Shown in pieces: positions 32,717 through 44,686 of a DNA stretch of 64,000 nucleotides. The stretch is from Sarcocystis neurona (taxonomy: Eukaryota > Apicomplexa > Conoidasida > Eucoccidiorida > Sarcocystidae). Numbering within the stretch: the stretch's first letter is position 1; the number at the start of each line of letters is the position of its first letter. The notes beneath the pieces were generated by a model that worked only from the letters and a program-made list of their open reading frames with translations, ran no database searches and was not told the origin of the DNA. A program made the position numbers and the translations under genes. The stretch is taken from positions 434,001-498,000 of the forward strand of contig KL647320.1 of assembly GCA_000727475.1 (NCBI GenBank), read 5' to 3'.

Positions 32717-35700
32717 TGTTTTTTTCTTCTGTGCGGTGTGTGTGTGGTGCTTGTGCTGTGCTGATGTGTGGGGCAGCGTAATTGAAACAACAAAGCCTAG
32801 CCAAGTTCACTGCTGAACACCTCAGCCGTGCCGCTGAAGAAGGAAGGCCCACCTAGCTGTAGATGACCTCGTGTGCATGCCGACTTTGTTCCCCCTCCTT
32901 CCGTGAACTACGCTGATCAATGTCGAGCGTTCTTCGCCGCAAGTTGTTGGCGAGGAGAGTGCTCTTTTAAGTCGCTAGAGTAACTACGGTCCACTGGAGA
33001 AAACAAACAATCCACGCGACGAGCACCAGCTGAAACACTGCAGAAGTTTGCACGCGAAACAGCTTCAAAGCACAATAGGGGCTGTAGCTTCACTAGTAAT
33101 TCCCCCACAGATACTGCTGCCCTTGTGGGTGTGCGCGCATAATCGATCACTGCAGTCAGTCAAGGCTGTCAACACGCATGCAGGGCATCTGTCCATACCA
33201 TTCCACCTCAGGCGCAGATGACTGCTTAATGGCGAAAAAGCAGTGCTGGGGCTACTACTTTGTGTATAAGGAGGAACAGCAGCGTTTTTTGCGCCAGGAT
33301 TTTGGTTTCGCAGTCAAGCAGTAGCGCAGGTCAAACTAACGACGCGCGCACCTTCACGTCATCAATGTTGTTCTCGCAGGTATAGAAGTGTACAACTGTT
33401 GTGGTGTTTTTCATCAGCAGCTTGTGACAGCAGGTAAAATAGCTGCAGGTTCTTCAGCGGGATGCTGTGCTACACCCGCACCCCCTTTGTTGTCTGGCTA
33501 AGAAATTACATCCTGCACCGGACTTGGTCTGCAACCGCAGCCTTCATATGCCTTTTGACTGATAGGCAAAAATAACACTTCTGTCGCGAAGCGTACCTCA
33601 CCCATACGCCGTTTTCTCTTTGACTACTTGCATTGCACTGGACTTGCTGTGCACGCACAGCGTACAGCCGTTCTGGGTATTCGGTGACGCCTGTACAAAA
33701 ACCATTCTCCGCAGGAGTTTCCGTGTTGGTGGTCGCGTTTCTCAGTTGCTCTAGCGCACGAGTATACGTTCTCTCGCGCGTGTAATTCAGGCGTTGACGT
33801 ACCTGTCGACCCATACAGGCAGGGGATTTACTACAAACAAGAAGAGGAAGACATAGGCGTTAAGGAATACAAGCTTCCGACACGGTCGTATGTGGCCCCA
33901 GCCGTCTGGATCCGCAGAACGAAGGGTATTGATCTCCGGGGATTTTCCCAGCAGTGCACCATTCCAATCACCGCGATTATGGAGGACGCTGTTTGCCGCT
34001 GCAGTTGCGACATACAACGGGCAAGTGCTTCCGGTACCAGTTCTGTCGCTGTTGAAAACTAGACTTCAGAAGAGATGCGGGTAATCTTCGCGCAAAAGAA
34101 CACACGTACTCTTTCGAGAAAAGCCCGCTGACCGCGTGTGCGTGTTGCGGCGGCGGACGTCTGTGGACCACGTGAAAAAGCAACCGTGTTTAAGCGAGCT
34201 GCCCTCTTCGCAGCGTTTTACGGGTTATGATGTGCGTACTGGAACTCTGCAAAGTTGCGCGCGACCTTGCAGAAACATTTGTTACACATCCTGTTTTTGA
34301 CAGTTGCAGGTGCACGAAACAGGTGCGTAGCTGGTGGATGCTGCAACAGCCGTACAGGCTCCGTCGAGGTGTCCGGGTGCACGACGTGAAGCTCTGTTGT
34401 GTTCTTTCTTCAAATTTCCCACGCGGTGGCTCTTACTGTTCAACACTGTGAACCTCGTACGTCGCCCCGCAACGCAGCAGTCAGAGGTGCTGCAGTAGCA
34501 CAAGAAGTACCGTGTGATCGCGAGTCAAACGCATCCAAGAACACGGGGTCACAATTGTGTCGCTGTGGGGAGCTTCCTGTTGCGCGTCTCAGCAGGAAAT
34601 CTGTGCTTTCTTCTGCGTAGCAGCATTCGCGCAGAGTCATGTACCAACAGAGAACTTTACGAGTTACGTCCGGATATGCAGCTGTCGCACCAGCATACAG
34701 TGTCCCTTCGGTTAGAAAGGCAGCGGGAGCACGTCGTATCATCTGTTTCGCTTACATCAACAGTGACACTTTGTTCGCTCTCCCGTCGGAAATTAGAAAC
34801 CACACCTGTTATGAAGAGAGGGAAAATGCAATGACAGCTAGCTGGCCTTCCAGAAGAGGGGGAATATTCCAAGTGCCTTAGGAGTGTGTTCGTACAGGAG
34901 GGCGTCACTGAGCAAAACCATCGTATACATTGAACACGCGTGGAATATACTGCCTGTTGAGTCAGAGGACAAACGCACAAGAAGGGCGCTACGTATCAGA
35001 ATGCGGAGATTTCCCATTGCCAGGGAGGAAAGCACTCATGAAGTGGAATACCGTACGGCTTCCACTGTCAGTCCCTTGTGGCTGAGCACACTCATAGATG
35101 TACTCACAATGGTGGTTCCAGAGATGCATAACATACAGCGGTACACGTTTAACTCTGATTGATCTGCTTGCTGCCCTGAAGGAAGTTGCCGTGGGGGGCA
35201 ATCATCCACACACCCTTGGAGCGCTGGCTTGCATCTAGGCAAGATTAGGAAAAATTGTTCCCTCTCGGCGACCTCTCTAATCTAAGCTTGAACTTGGGCG
35301 AATCTCAAAATGCAATAGCAACGTTATTTCCCATAGCTCATTCACATGCACTCAGACACACCTCTGCACATAGATTCCTACTGTTTGGGGACTGCTCTAG
35401 ATGGTCTTCGGTGAGCTTCGCACGGTCCTTCGATACCTTTTTGCTTACACCTGGGTATTTGTCCATCGACAAGCAAAGGCTAGATGATGCGAGGGGACAA
35501 TTAACGTGAATGCACGTGCGCCGGCGTACCCACAAACACGCCGTCGTGTAGTGATGTGCGCCGGATACGCTACGATGCGCTCCGAACCGGTGGTCTGTTT
35601 GGTGCTGTGAAAGGCCTTGTGATTGGTAATAGACACGAGGTTGCTACACGGCCGTTGTGAACTCCCAGTAAGCACGGCTGTATAAGAACATAGTGCCATA

Positions 35701-36066
35701 CTTCCCACGCAGAAGTAGTGGCCTCGCATTTACGTGGAAAGAGATGTTCACAGGCAAATTTACATGTTCACATGTCTATGCGTAAACCCATAGATGATTG
35801 CCTTCACGAGTATGCATCAATGTCCGATCCTCATTACTATCCACCTAATACGTAGCGTTACACACACATGTCTCAACATATTTGAGTATGTGTGCACAAG
35901 TACATCAACGTCGTTGTCTTCAACGGGTCGTCATACGACGGATCGATTAGACGAAGCAGCGGTGCAAGCGAATTACGGATCCCCACAGAGAAAGCTGCGT
36001 GATTTTGCAGTGTAGAATCATGCAGCCCTATAGGACGTGCCCCATCGTGCCGGCACTTGCTCATTT
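32717..36066. other. Repeat-poor stretch, no firm gene
   Basis: Isolated coding-like frames on both strands: 34227-34310 (+, MMCVLELCKVARDLAETF followed by a CAG|GTGCAC site, possible first exon), 34440-34742 (-), 34639-34881 (+), 34884-35162 (+), 35794-36015 (+). None could be given a splice partner or agreed strand. Confidence 0.4.
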
Positions 36067-36466
36067 ATGTCGCTGGAAGCCCTTCCAGCACTTTTCCGGT
36101 TTGGTGAACGAGTGACGCAACTACTGGCTCGATTGGTTCGCGCAACCGGTCCTCCAGCTGAAGAGGGTTTCTCTCTTTCGCTAGCCTGTCTGCTGCTGCT
36201 TGCTTCTTTCTTCGCTGCCACTGTTGTTCGTGACAACGCCTTTTCCCCCTTCCGTCATTTTCTACTGCACGCTTTCCCATGCTTCGGCAGAAGAACTGGC
36301 GCACAAGTTCTTCTCTGGGGTGAAGAAGCACAGCTCCGTATGTCTACTGCGTGTCGTTCTGCTCAGCGACACCATGTCTTTCTCAGTGATCAGCGCGAAG
36401 CAGCCGTTTGCTGCGTCGCTTTATGGGATTCCGTCCTCACCTTCACGGAACAACACTTCAAATTAA
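36067..36466 (+). CDS. Two-exon small protein, unknown
   Basis: Exon 1 is 36067-36166 (ATG; MSLEALPALFRFGERVTQLL; donor GAGG|GTTTCT). Exon 2 is 36291-36466 (acceptor after a strongly CT-rich intron ending TTCGGCAG; stop TAA). The phase-1 junction gives 91 residues: an amphipathic N-terminal helix, an acidic link GPPAEEEELAH, then FFSGVKKHSSV and LLRVVLLSDTMSF. An unspliced reading from the same ATG (138 residues) is possible but would translate the CT-rich intron as a hydrophobic stretch. The donor lacks a consensus purine at position +3, which is the weak point. Confidence 0.45.
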
Positions 36467-36897
36467 TTTTTGTGTATCCGTAAAATTGACTCACATCGGT
36501 AACGCGTCTATACGCGTGCACCCTAAGATCCCCCCGTCACACGCACACAAACAGACGCACACGTCTTCACATATCCTGAAGCCACAACATGTCTACGCTC
36601 ATCAATGGACGTACACACGCACAAAAGAATGGACCCATATGTACGCTTAGTTGGTGCTTTCCCTTTCTCCAGTTTCGCTTCGTCTATCCTCTACACATCA
36701 TGCCTACTGTCGCGCTCTCCCGTTCCGCATCTTTTTTGCTTAGACTGCTGTCGCTGAAGTTTCAATCTCACTTCGACGAATCCTCACTTTCTGACCACAC
36801 TCCACTTCCTTCCCCGGTTGCCCAGGCGTCTTCACTTTTTTTCTTTCGGTCGCTGTTGCCCTACTCATAATCTCCTCCCGCTTCCGTTTGATCCCCT
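36467..36897. other. No gene; convergent intergenic stretch
   Basis: Lies between the stop of the plus gene at 36466 and the stop of the minus gene at 36898. CT-rich on plus; no exon seen. Confidence 0.5.
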
Positions 36898-37974
36898 TTA
36901 CACCGACCCCTCGCAAGTGTCGCGCTCCCATGAGTCTGCTCGCCTTCTAGCGGCTGCTTCCTCAGATCGACTCGTTCGTCTACCACTGCTCTCTTCTTCT
37001 CGCTCACAGTTTCCTTCCGCTCCTGTCGCAGCGTCTATCGCTCCCACTTCGTCTTCTCCTCTGTCTTCGTTTTCTTCTGCGTCTTCGTCGTCTTCTGACT
37101 CTTGTTGTGGTTCTTCCCCATCTTTCTCTTCCTCCTCCTCCCCATTTTCTTTCTCTTCGTCCTCTTCTTCCTCGTCTACTTCTTCTTCTTCCTGCTCTTC
37201 GTCTACTTCCCGTCCCTCCTCTTCATCTTCCTCTCTTCGGCGCATGCGTCTAAGCTCCAGTAAGTATAATGCTGCAACTTGCTTCTGCACATCAGCTGCA
37301 AGACGCTGGACTGTCACATGGAGCAGATTCACACAGCCAGAATCGAGTGCCACTACCTTCGATAGTGTTTCTTTCTCAGCTGCCCTTCTTCTGCTATTCC
37401 AGTCTTCCTCTTCTCTTCCTGCCCTCGTGTGCCTTCCGGCACGTCCCCTTTTTCTGTGCAGCTCCCTGCTGCTCCTGCTCCTTCTTTCTCGCGGGCTGCT
37501 TTCTTCCTCCGACGAAGAAGACGCACTTTCTTCACTCTCTGCCTCGCTCTCTCTACCCGGCTCTCCGTTTCCTCTTGTTGCGCCCTCCCGTCTTCTTCTC
37601 CTCTCTCTTCCTCCACTTTCCTCTCCTCTCCCATTTACTACCACATCTCCGTTCACGCGAATGCTGTTCTGCCGCGGACTTGGACCGAGAACGAGGTGCC
37701 GCAGAACAGCAGGGAAAATGTCTGGCTTCTCTGCAGAAGCATTCGGCGTGCACGCGTAAAGCAAACTGCGTGAAGTTTGTCCCGCGCCCATCCCCTCCAC
37801 ACAGACGTGCAAGACCGTCGGAAGTCGCTTGCTTTCTCTGCCGTTGGCATGCTTCAAAGCGCAGAGCAGCGCAAACCTGCGCAGGTAGTGAGGGTCTAGC
37901 AAAAACGACGCTGGGTGTCGCAGCGTGAGCAGCAGGACACCGCGACGCGCAGCCCAAGACCGACAGAAGTCCAG
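36898..37974 (-). CDS. Main exon of a protein with acidic, low-complexity C-terminal half
   Basis: On the minus strand an acceptor CGTTTCTCCGTAG precedes 37974, and a phase-0 frame of 358 codons runs to TAA at 36898. It opens LDFCRSWAARRGVLLLTLRH and continues PHYLRRFALLCALKHANG, LPTVLHVCVEGMGAGQ, FPAVLRHLVLGPSPRQNS, then an Arg/Glu/Ser-rich linker, a second ordinary helix (VNLLHVTVQRLAADVQKQ, LYLLELRRMRRRE) and a Glu/Asp-rich tail ending CEGSV. The acidic tail comes from GAA/GAG/GAC runs, seen as CTT/CTC runs on plus. Upstream exons on minus are expected between 38.0 and 38.9 kb. The family is not recognised; a nuclear or chromatin role is only a guess from the acidic tail. Confidence 0.6.
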   Translation of the reverse strand: MDFCRSWAARRGVLLLTLRHPASFLLDPHYLRRFALLCALKHANGRESKRLPTVLHVCVEGMGAGQTSRSLLYACTPNASAEKPDIFPAVLRHLVLGPSPRQNSIRVNGDVVVNGRGEESGGRERRRRREGATRGNGEPGRESEAESEESASSSSEEESSPRERRSRSSRELHRKRGRAGRHTRAGREEEDWNSRRRAAEKETLSKVVALDSGCVNLLHVTVQRLAADVQKQVAALYLLELRRMRRREEDEEEGREVDEEQEEEEVDEEEEDEEKENGEEEEEKDGEEPQQESEDDEDAEENEDRGEDEVGAIDAATGAEGNCEREEESSGRRTSRSEEAAARRRADSWERDTCEGSV

Positions 37975-38870
37975 CTACGGAGAAACGGAGAACACAGCGG
38001 AAAGAAAGACGATAATAAAGACGTGGGGAGGAGATAACAACGACGTGAAACGAATCGACAGGGAGAGAAAAGTAGGAAAGTTGACTAGGACGTGGGATAC
38101 GGAGAAAATGCAGAAAGAGACAGGCGAAGAGGAAAACGAAGGGGACGACAGCGAAGCAGGAGACGCGGCCGCAGGGACGGAGTGGAGGCACGCGGGGAGA
38201 AGAGGGACGGGTAGGGTTGATCGAGGAAGAAGGAAGAGTCGAAACTGACAAAAGGAGAAAGACGGAAAGCGCGTGACGAGGAACAGAACAGAAGTGGTGC
38301 AACACAAAGCGTAGGAAGACGGAAAAATGAAAGAAAGAAGGCAGTTGGCCGGCAAGTGCAGCGTGAGAGATCGGTACTCCGGTCAAGTCAGCAAGACGAA
38401 ACACACTTGTACACATACAAGAACAGGCCCACTGCAGGGTTGGTCTGTTCTCGTCAAAAGACAAGAGCACAACGCATTACTTGGCTGAAGGAAGTGTCAG
38501 ACAGACTTCGACGGTAAGGACGTTCTACGAGGAAAAAACAGCAGCTGCAGACTACTAGTGGAAAACGCTGCGTATGCACATTTCAAAGTTACCCATGCGC
38601 GTCGTTGAACTACCCTTTGTGAGATCCGAGAAAAACAGAGAAAGACAGAGAGAGACAGTCGTGCGACCCGAGAAAAAGAGACAGTCATGCGCAGCTGCGT
38701 CCATCGCTAGAATACACGGAATAAGAAAGTCAAGGAAGTGAAGCAAGAGGATACATTCCCGTGCTATCCGTCTGCTGTGTCGTTTTTCTTCTGTCCGCCA
38801 GACACTCGCCCACGTGCACTTTCCCCGTCACTCCCCAGGTGTACGTACACCTAACCTTTGAGGCACTTAC
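37975..38870. other. Probable intron(s) and unfound exons of the 36.9 kb gene
   Basis: CT-rich on minus. Open minus frames at 38470-38100 and 38688-38497 (contains AWVTLKCAYAAF) are exon candidates, but their frames could not be joined to the exon ending at 38871 or to 37974. Confidence 0.35.
38837..38852. promoter_or_regulatory. 16-bp perfect palindrome AGGTGTACGTACACCT
   Basis: The longest copy of the GGTGTAYGTACACC motif. It lies 19 bases from the donor of the 32-nt minus exon at 38871-38902. Confidence 0.55.
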
Positions 38871-38902
38871 ATATCAGAGACTGAGAAACGGAGGGGACTT
38901 TG
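38871..38902 (-). CDS. 32-nt exon upstream of the 36.9-38.0 kb gene
   Basis: Acceptor GTTTTTCTCCTTCGCAG before 38902 and donor GATAT|GTAAGTG after 38871 are both near consensus. The frame is undecided (QSPLRFSVSDI or KVPSVSQSLI). It is likely an early exon of the same minus-strand gene. Confidence 0.4.
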
Positions 38903-39039
38903 CTGCGAAGGAGAAAAACGATAAGAAAGTCTGACCCCTTCGTAGAGGCGGAACTGACCATCAAATTCAGGTAAAAATCAGCATTCGACTTAATGCTAAA
39001 TGTCAACGGATGCTTGACAGGGAAGCAACATGTGACAGT

Positions 39040-39350
39040 ACTATATACATATAAAGGGAGAGAGAGTGAAAAAATGACTGTGGACAAATATATATATATA
39101 TATATATATGTAGAGAGAGAGCGAGACATGGAGAGTAAGTATGTGGGTCTGGACAAATGTATATATATATATATATGCATATATTTATACATGGAGATAG
39201 ATAGATAGAGAGCAAACGTGTGAGTGTGGACACGTATATATATATGCATATATATAGAGAAAAGAAAAGCATATGAGTATGGACACATGGATGTATATAT
39301 ATAGATAGAGAGAGAAATTATGTGAGTATGAAGAAATGTAAGTACATAGA
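39040..39350. repeat. Tandem GA/TA minisatellite, about five copies
   Basis: Unit of roughly 55-65 bp: GTGAGTGTGGACA, (TA)n, then GAGAGAGAGAG. It lies in the divergent interval between the minus gene (36.9-38.9 kb) and the plus gene (39.5-40.9 kb). Confidence 0.75.
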
Positions 39351-39531
39351 GAGAGAGCCTCCTGCACCTGCATCTGTGAGGAGGCCTCGTCGCGGTTGTA
39401 GACAGATGGTTGCCGTTGCTTTAGCTACGTGTCGTCTCTACAGCGAGCTGTTTGCCTACAATCTTCTTCCTTTCCTTTTCCGCCTCACGACCGGTGCTTC
39501 TGTGTATTCTTCGTGGAGTCGCGACGCGCAG

Positions 39532-40879
39532 AAGTCTGCCTGGACACCCCCTACCCCGCAGACTCCGCATGTAGGTGTCCACACACCCACGCACACATAT
39601 TTCCAAATGACGAGCTCCCGGAATATTTCTTTCTTCTCCTCCAGATACTCTGTATGTCTATATTTGGAAGAAACCTGGAACTCCCATTTCTGATTGGGAG
39701 CCTGTAGCTATACGTCAAGCGCTATTCTTCATACATCGATCGATCTACAGCTACGGTGCAGTAAGTGAAGGCGTACCTCCTCCTGTATACGTCTATTTAT
39801 ACACTCTTATACATATACACACACTTGTAGAGGATAGAGAGATCGAGATAGTTTGTATTGTTGCACTTTAGAATGCCAATTGTTGGACGCCTATGTGTGT
39901 GGGCAATACACAAATGGTTGTACGGCATGTGTGGCAGCTCTCTGCTTCTGTCTCAGCCTCTGCTGCAAAAGCAGTATCCCCGTGCGTGTAGACACACCTG
40001 TCTGTGTTTGTTAGGTGAGAGGAGATTCTACGTATGAATAAATGCCAGTCCAACATGGGAGTTCTTCATTTCTCTGCGATCTATGCGAAGAGAAGGTCTA
40101 GACAAGAAGACGCGTGGCCAGGCATGCGAACGCTCGCGCGCCCGCGCATTTCCCTGGCACACACCCAGGCGCCTGCGTTTCTCCGCAGCTTCGCTCTTTT
40201 TTTGCGCAGTGAAAAACAACTTCCACACATCTACGTGTACAACACGTCGTATTCAAAAAGTGTAATAACGAAGTTCGCTGATTATCTCTACCCCACCTGT
40301 ATGTATCTACATAAATATATGTAAATACGTGTATACAGGAGGACCATTCTTACTCCTTCAGTTCGACTTCTAACCTTCACGAGAAAGCCACCTCCATTTC
40401 TTTATCCTACATCCCTATCTATCTATCTACACATGTATATATATATATGTGTACATTTGTAGATATCTATATACGTATATATATCGATCTCTCTATCCTG
40501 CCTACCTCTATATCTATATATCTATCTATATATATATACGTATATGTATAGATATCTACATACATATATATATATATATCGACCCCTCTACCATACCCAC
40601 CTATACACCCACATATCGATCTCTCTATCCTACCTACCTATCTATATGTACATGTATAGATTTCTACATCTACATATATATACATATGTACATATATATA
40701 TATATATATACACGTATGCACCGATCTCTCTGTCCCACCTGTATATATATATATGTACATGTTTAGGTATCTATAAGCGTCTACAGCGCATAAGTGCTGG
40801 TTTCTGCATGAGTGAAGGTGTTGCTGGAGACCGCGTTCAAATTGACTTGTCGCCCTTGTCTGTAGACAAGAATCTGTGA
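39532..40879 (+). CDS. C-terminal exons of a plus-strand gene, unknown product
   Basis: Exons: 39532-39570 (acceptor [27 protein letters not shown], donor GCAT|GTAGGTG), 39645-39760 (acceptor TTCTTCTCCTCCAG, then [19 protein letters not shown] and [18 protein letters not shown], donor GTAAGTG) and 40787-40879 (acceptor [26 protein letters not shown], ends SPLSVDKNL then TGA). The phases agree (1, 0). The segment around [18 protein letters not shown] looks like a conserved core, but I could not name it. A possible extra exon lies near 40.05-40.20 kb. The first exon with ATG was not found; it should lie at 39.36-39.53 kb, where plus frames are open from 39322. Confidence 0.5.
40430..40780. repeat. 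Minisatellite in an intron, four copies
   Basis: CGATCTCTCTATCC plus TACCTACCTATC and a (TA)n block repeat four times with drift, within the intron before the last exon of the 39.5-40.9 kb gene. Confidence 0.7.
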
Positions 40880-41244
40880 CGCCTTAGGCGAGATTTCTCC
40901 CAAAAAGTGCGTTCCTCAGGTCCTGAGAATCGTGCCCCATCAGCGTGGCATTTGTTTCTCCTAACGACGACACCCAGACGTGTGCGTCTCCCTCTCTTTC
41001 TATATGTATACACATACATTAGATATGTATGTGCGTCTCTCTCTGTTTTCTCCACTTCTGAATCTAGACAGCTGCGTGTCTCTGCACACAGGCATGGAAG
41101 GCAAACAACAGACAGGACGCATGTGCACAAGAAGCTCTACATCTAATATGTGTATAGACACGTACACGGGGAAAAAGTGGAATAAAAGTTCCTAAACTTG
41201 CAGGTTTGTGTGTTGCGGAGAAACGCGGTGATTGCACGACTCTT
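40880..41244. other. Convergent intergenic stretch
   Basis: Between the stop codons of a plus gene (40879) and a minus gene (41245). No open frame with splice signals; both 3' untranslated regions and terminators of transcription should lie here. Confidence 0.5.
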
Positions 41245-44200
41245 CTATTGCCGGGCCTTCGTGGCGGCAGAGCCGCTGCTCGAAAACCAGTGGTCCATCC
41301 GTGACCTCGGGCGCTTCATGTAGAAAACACACGTCAAGGTAGCAACGGGCGACTGAAACGAGGTGGAAGACGAAAAAGTGAGGAAAGGGAGGAAGACGAT
41401 GGAACGGAGGTGGAAACGGAGGAATTGAGGAGTAGAAGAAGACGGGAAGGAACAAAAAGCATGGAAAGGAACGCAGAAGCTGCGAGGAAGAGAGAACTAC
41501 GAAGCACAAGAGACGTGACCACAGAGGCAGAAGAAGTCGACGCAGCTGGCCGTCGGAGGAAGTGGTTCCAACGGAGTTTGAGCGAAAAGGAAGGACGAGA
41601 GAAGAAAGAGCCCGAGGAGAAGAGAGAAGAGGAGGGGGGCACAGGGGAGGGATTCTGAGAAGTTCTTTGCTTTATCGCTTACATGCTTGAACAGCTGCAG
41701 CAGATGCTGCGAGACAAGTGCATGAGCGTGCTGCAGCTGCTGCAGCGCCCGTCGCTTCTCCTGCGAAAACTGAGTAGTAATTCTACAACACCGAGGCAGC
41801 GGAGCACCACAGACACAGGAGGCGAGCAAGGGAATGCTCAGCGGCAAAGCTGCAACCTCTGCGGGAGGGACGACACATGCGCGCGTCTCCGCCATTGTTG
41901 AACAGCAGCGCACCTCCGGCAGCACGGGGGTCACAGCACTCCACGTATATATATATATATATACAAACGCTGTTTTAGACATGAAAATATACATTTTACA
42001 GAGATATATACACACACACATACGTAGTTATACATGTAAATATAACGAAACAAATGAAGAGATGCTTCACGTATATATATATATATCCTCCCATAGATAC
42101 ACATTCGTGAGGCGAAGGACGTACACAAAACACTACGGATCTCCAGCGGCCACCAACTGCTTGGTGCACGTAAGCGCGTCCATACGCACACATACATACG
42201 TATATCTTCTCTATTAGAAGAGGAACACATACATATATATACACATATGCATACATATATATCTCAGCATATAAGAAGGAAATATACACATATGTATATA
42301 TATATATAGAGAGAGAGAGAGACAAACTGATAGATTTTCAGGTGGGGCCGTAAGGCAAAACGAGGAATAAGGACGTGAACAGGAGCATATGTGTAGATGC
42401 CACATTCACGTAGAGCATGGCGCTGCTCAACAAAATTTGATTTTCGTTGAGAACTACCCTGTCTATATCGTAGAAATCCTCCCAATACAAGGAATCCGTA
42501 AGCAGACGCGCATGCACATATATATATATATGTATATGTACATGCGTTTGTATGTATATGTGCGTTTTGAATAACTACGACAGTACGAAGCAGCTGCGGA
42601 CTACTTTCCTCTCATTTATACTATATACGTGTACGCGTGTGTGTGTACGCTCGTCCCTACGCCTAAGTAAAGTTTCCACCAATACTTATCATACGTGTGT
42701 ATCTATGTATGTACACGCGGAGATATATACGCCCCCACGTATCCCTGTTCTACGTATTTACGCACACCGGTATACAGACACCTCTACGAAGAGCCGTCGA
42801 CTTCTAGCTACCTTTGCAGCGTAGACGTCGTGGCGCCGGTGCAGATGTATGCACACGTGCATGTGTCTATTACTGATTCGGATGTAATAGATTCTCACTC
42901 TCTATATCTCTCTACGGTTGTAGGTGGTCGCGTGAGTCCAAGGTGGCACAGAGTCACAGAGAATTCAGATATATGTCTGTCCGTGAATATGTCGCACGAA
43001 CGAGTCGTAGCGACAGCAGCAGCAGCAGTCCCCCCTTCGCGCGAAAATCGTCTTTTCGGCGCAGCAGAGCAGCCGATCGCGGCCGTAGACGTGATTCCTT
43101 CTCGTTTTGCAGTGGACAGAAAGCTCTCCAGGACGCGTGCAGACTCCTATCCGTTGTTCGTATTTGGAGAGTACTTGACTCTCGAGAAGGTTGAACACAG
43201 GGTCTTCCTCGTCAAAACATTCATCGAATGCTACTGAAAAGAACACCGGGACCGACTCCAGTCGTTTGCGGTCAAGGAAATTCAGAAGCGGGTACTTCTC
43301 GTCTCGACGCTAATGCAATGCGGCTAAGAAATACAAAAGACTCCATGTGACTACGAGGTGCAGAGTCACTTCCCGCCGTAGCAGTCCAGATATTCGGACG
43401 ACGGACAGCGGCTCGAGAGAACTGCCGGCACCCGCGCGCAGCACGTTTTTCAACTCGGCGAAGGAGAGCAGAATAACGTGGGACGGGCTGTCGTGGGGAC
43501 GGATAATTTTCACCAAAGCGACAACATACGACTTTTCTCTATTATGTCGTTGTATGTGTGCTTGCGTGTGTGGATTTCTGTGAAAGTGTGCGCACGTGTC
43601 TGTGCGCGTCCAGCAGGACAGAAAGAGGCAGGGCCTGTACATGCGTCCGCTTGTGTCTCGCCAAATATATCGACGTGTCTGGCTGTCGCTGCACTTCTGA
43701 AGAGCGAAGAAAAAGACAGTGACGTCTAAATTGAGACGAGGTGCGGTTTGTCGCGCAGGCAGGTTGCCTGTTCACGTTCTCCTGGGTGTTTCTTGCGTAT
43801 CTCGGAAGCTGTTTTTGCTTCCTTGTGCTTTTCCCAGAAGGGTGGCTTTGTTTTGTCGAAAACGCATGCGTGTGCCAGAGACTTTGTGTGGGAGCCTTCG
43901 AGTGACGCGCGACGCTTCCCGACGCATGCACCCAGACACACATATCGAAGTGACTACTTCTGGTGGGAGGGGGGGTCACGTAGACGTGTGGACGAATCCT
44001 TTTGAAATTTTCATCTAAGCAAGCTATGTACACACATGCAGAGTACGCCTTTCTACCTACGTGTGTGTCGCTCTTTCTTTTTCTCTTCGTAAACCTATAC
44101 GCCCTATGATCCACTTCGTACAAAGAAACCTACACACATATATATATGCGCACGTAGATATGTCTGCAGACAGAAACTTCTACAGACCATGTCAGGACCC

Positions 44201-44686
44201 TCCGACGAACAAACGCGTCTCCTATAGACAGTCACACGGAGACACAGATTTAGCTGTCTCTCGCTGTGGCGGCCAGGTCTACGTATATATGTACATGCAT
44301 GCATATTATAGGCCGACGTCAGTATCTACGAATGGTTTTCTTTTCTATTCTACCCAGAGACACAGAGAGACACACGTTCGAATAAAGAATGATGTTGAGA
44401 TCCGCTTGACGACTTCTCCGTCTCTCTGTGTTTATCTCTTCGTCCCTCTCTTTCTTCCCAGACCCATTCTAGACAAACCGACGCAATAAAAAATATATTC
44501 GAAGGCACTTCTCTAACACACAGACTGCTGCCCAGTATACACGTGTATATACGTACATATATATATATATATATATTTGCACATACTTTTATGTGGGAGT
44601 GTCCGTACATAGGGAGTTTATTACCGTGAACGTGTCGCTTACGGGTCTACTTCCACAACGACCTGCTCATCTGCGCGGCCACGTGC
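41245..44686 (-). CDS. Six- or seven-exon 3' part of a minus-strand gene, unknown product
   Basis: Exons in transcript order: 44686-44643 (ARGRADEQVVVEVDP, donor GTAAGC), about 43538-43370 (YVVALVKIIRPHDSPSHV, LSFAELKNVLRAGAGSS, donor GTGACT), 43309-43175 (DEKYPLLNFLDRKRLESV, FFSVAFDECFDEEDP, donor GTACTC), 42478-42410 (DFYDIDRVVLNENQILL, donor GTGAAT), 41760-41683 (EKRRALQQLQHAHALVSQ, donor CAT|GTAAGC) and 41352-41245 (acceptor CACCTCGTTTCAG, SPVATLTCVFYMKRPRSR, stop TAG). Every junction is phase-compatible. The introns are filled with TA microsatellites. FYDIDRVVLNEN resembles the start of GINS-complex subunits only superficially. No domain is claimed. The exon at 43538 has a poor acceptor tract, and the exon at 43309 could be longer. 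The plus frame at 42925-43237 is also open and is rejected. Confidence 0.5.
41941..42310. repeat. TA/TACA microsatellite blocks in an intron
   Basis: Several (TA)8-10 blocks joined by CACATACG-type spacers between the exons at 41760 and 42410. Confidence 0.8.

Noticed and set aside
40430..40780. Regularly spaced repeats resembling a CRISPR array
   Set aside because: The units vary in length, the spacers are TA repeats rather than unique sequences, and the genome is eukaryotic.
41245..41352. RusA-type resolvase-like motif (FYMKRPRSR)
   Set aside because: Only a few residues match and no acidic active-site pattern is present; the family is not expected in this genome.
42410..42478. GINS (PSF3-type) N-terminus suggested by FYDIDRVVLNEN
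   Set aside because: The match is too short, the exon lies in the middle of a phase-linked chain, and the following exons do not look like GINS.
42695..43237. Plus-strand frame of 180 codons with a good-looking acceptor at about 42924
   Set aside because: The minus reading over the same bases splices in phase with exons on both sides; the plus reading has no partner.
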